Assembly (NCBI GenBank): GCA_020226215.1
Contig: CM035233.1
Coordinates: 31,952,027 to 32,016,026 of the forward strand
DNA: 64,000 bases
Reading direction: 5' to 3'
Source: Sindora glabra
Lineage: Eukaryota; Streptophyta; Magnoliopsida; Fabales; Fabaceae
Positions 63,848 to 64,000 of the stretch are shown piece by piece. Position 1 is the first letter of the stretch; each line of letters begins with the position of its first letter. Position numbers and translations under genes: made by a program. The notes under the pieces are model-generated. The model did no database searches. It was not told the origin of the DNA and was given only the letters and a program-made list of their open reading frames with translations.

Positions 63848-64000
63848 TGTTAGGAATTCGGATTATCATATGCAGCGGAATTCAAAAATTTGATCCGAAT
63901 TCTACCTAGAATCCATGCAAAAGACATAAATCAATTATTAGAGTTTTACCTATTGGGCACTCGTGTTTCTACTGATCAAAACTTGAGAGCGAATGAATCA
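63848..64000. mobile_element. Start of an inserted LTR, cut by the window end
   Basis: TGTTAGGAATTCGGATTATC begins abruptly inside the Copia RNase H reading region. A TGTTAGGAATTC start with a following GCAGCGGAATTC is common in plant Copia LTRs. Only 153 bp are visible, so type and orientation are tentative. Confidence 0.55.

Noticed and set aside
1..64000. CRISPR arrays, operons, riboswitches or bacterial terminators
   Set aside because: Nothing of the kind is present; composition and elements are those of a plant nuclear genome.

Overview
The window is AT-rich plant nuclear DNA, most likely from a eudicot. The evidence is plant-type LTR retrotransposons with the initiator-Met primer site, MULE, CACTA and hAT transposons, an endogenous pararetrovirus, a plant glycosyltransferase relic and a plant-specific atypical bHLH gene. 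There is no bacterial-style gene organisation. Species cannot be named from sequence alone. Almost all the long reading frames are chance frames in repeats; only one intact protein gene stands out, a small UPBEAT1-like atypical bHLH factor near 48.8-49.2 kb on the + strand.

Layout. 0-1 kb: LTR-like DNA with four ~51-bp subrepeats. About 1.1-7.3 kb: a badly decayed endogenous pararetrovirus (Caulimoviridae-like) on the + strand, with movement-protein-like, coat-like, reverse transcriptase and RNase H remnants and a TATA promoter. 9.37-13.94 kb: a small Copia/TRIM-like element whose interior was split by a 3.2-kb Gypsy solo LTR; that LTR carries a nearly perfect 222-bp tandem duplication. 14.3-43.2 kb: one old Tat-lineage Gypsy element on the - strand, with gag, RT, RNase H and integrase relics plus an antisense ORF remnant. 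Its downstream LTR was entered by a Copia solo LTR and by a CACTA element. The CACTA holds a MULE with a transposase relic and an exact 9-bp target duplication, and the MULE holds another LTR retrotransposon. Elsewhere the Tat element carries a 3.8-kb solo LTR with a SINE-like relic inside it, and a hAT-type MITE inside its integrase. 43.2-48.5 kb: AT-rich DNA with one GC-rich island at 43.95-44.25 kb. 48.5-49.2 kb: the bHLH gene. 49.57-51.2 kb: a 404-bp-arm near-perfect palindrome flanked by a ~150-bp direct repeat and a hAT-type MITE. 51.2-55 kb: mostly featureless, with a higher-complexity island at 52.0-52.4 kb. 55-58.5 kb: a second solo LTR of the 10-13 kb family, inverted. 58.5-64 kb: a possible receptor-kinase ectodomain scrap, a third copy of the hAT MITE family, a UGT83A-like glycosyltransferase pseudogene (- strand), a foldback element, the 3' end of a Copia element (- strand) and the start of another LTR cut by the window edge.

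The genes do not form a pathway. The biology is a genic island (bHLH gene) next to deeply nested transposon layers whose insertion order can be read from target-site duplications. All family calls come from reading translations and terminal repeats by eye; no database search was run.
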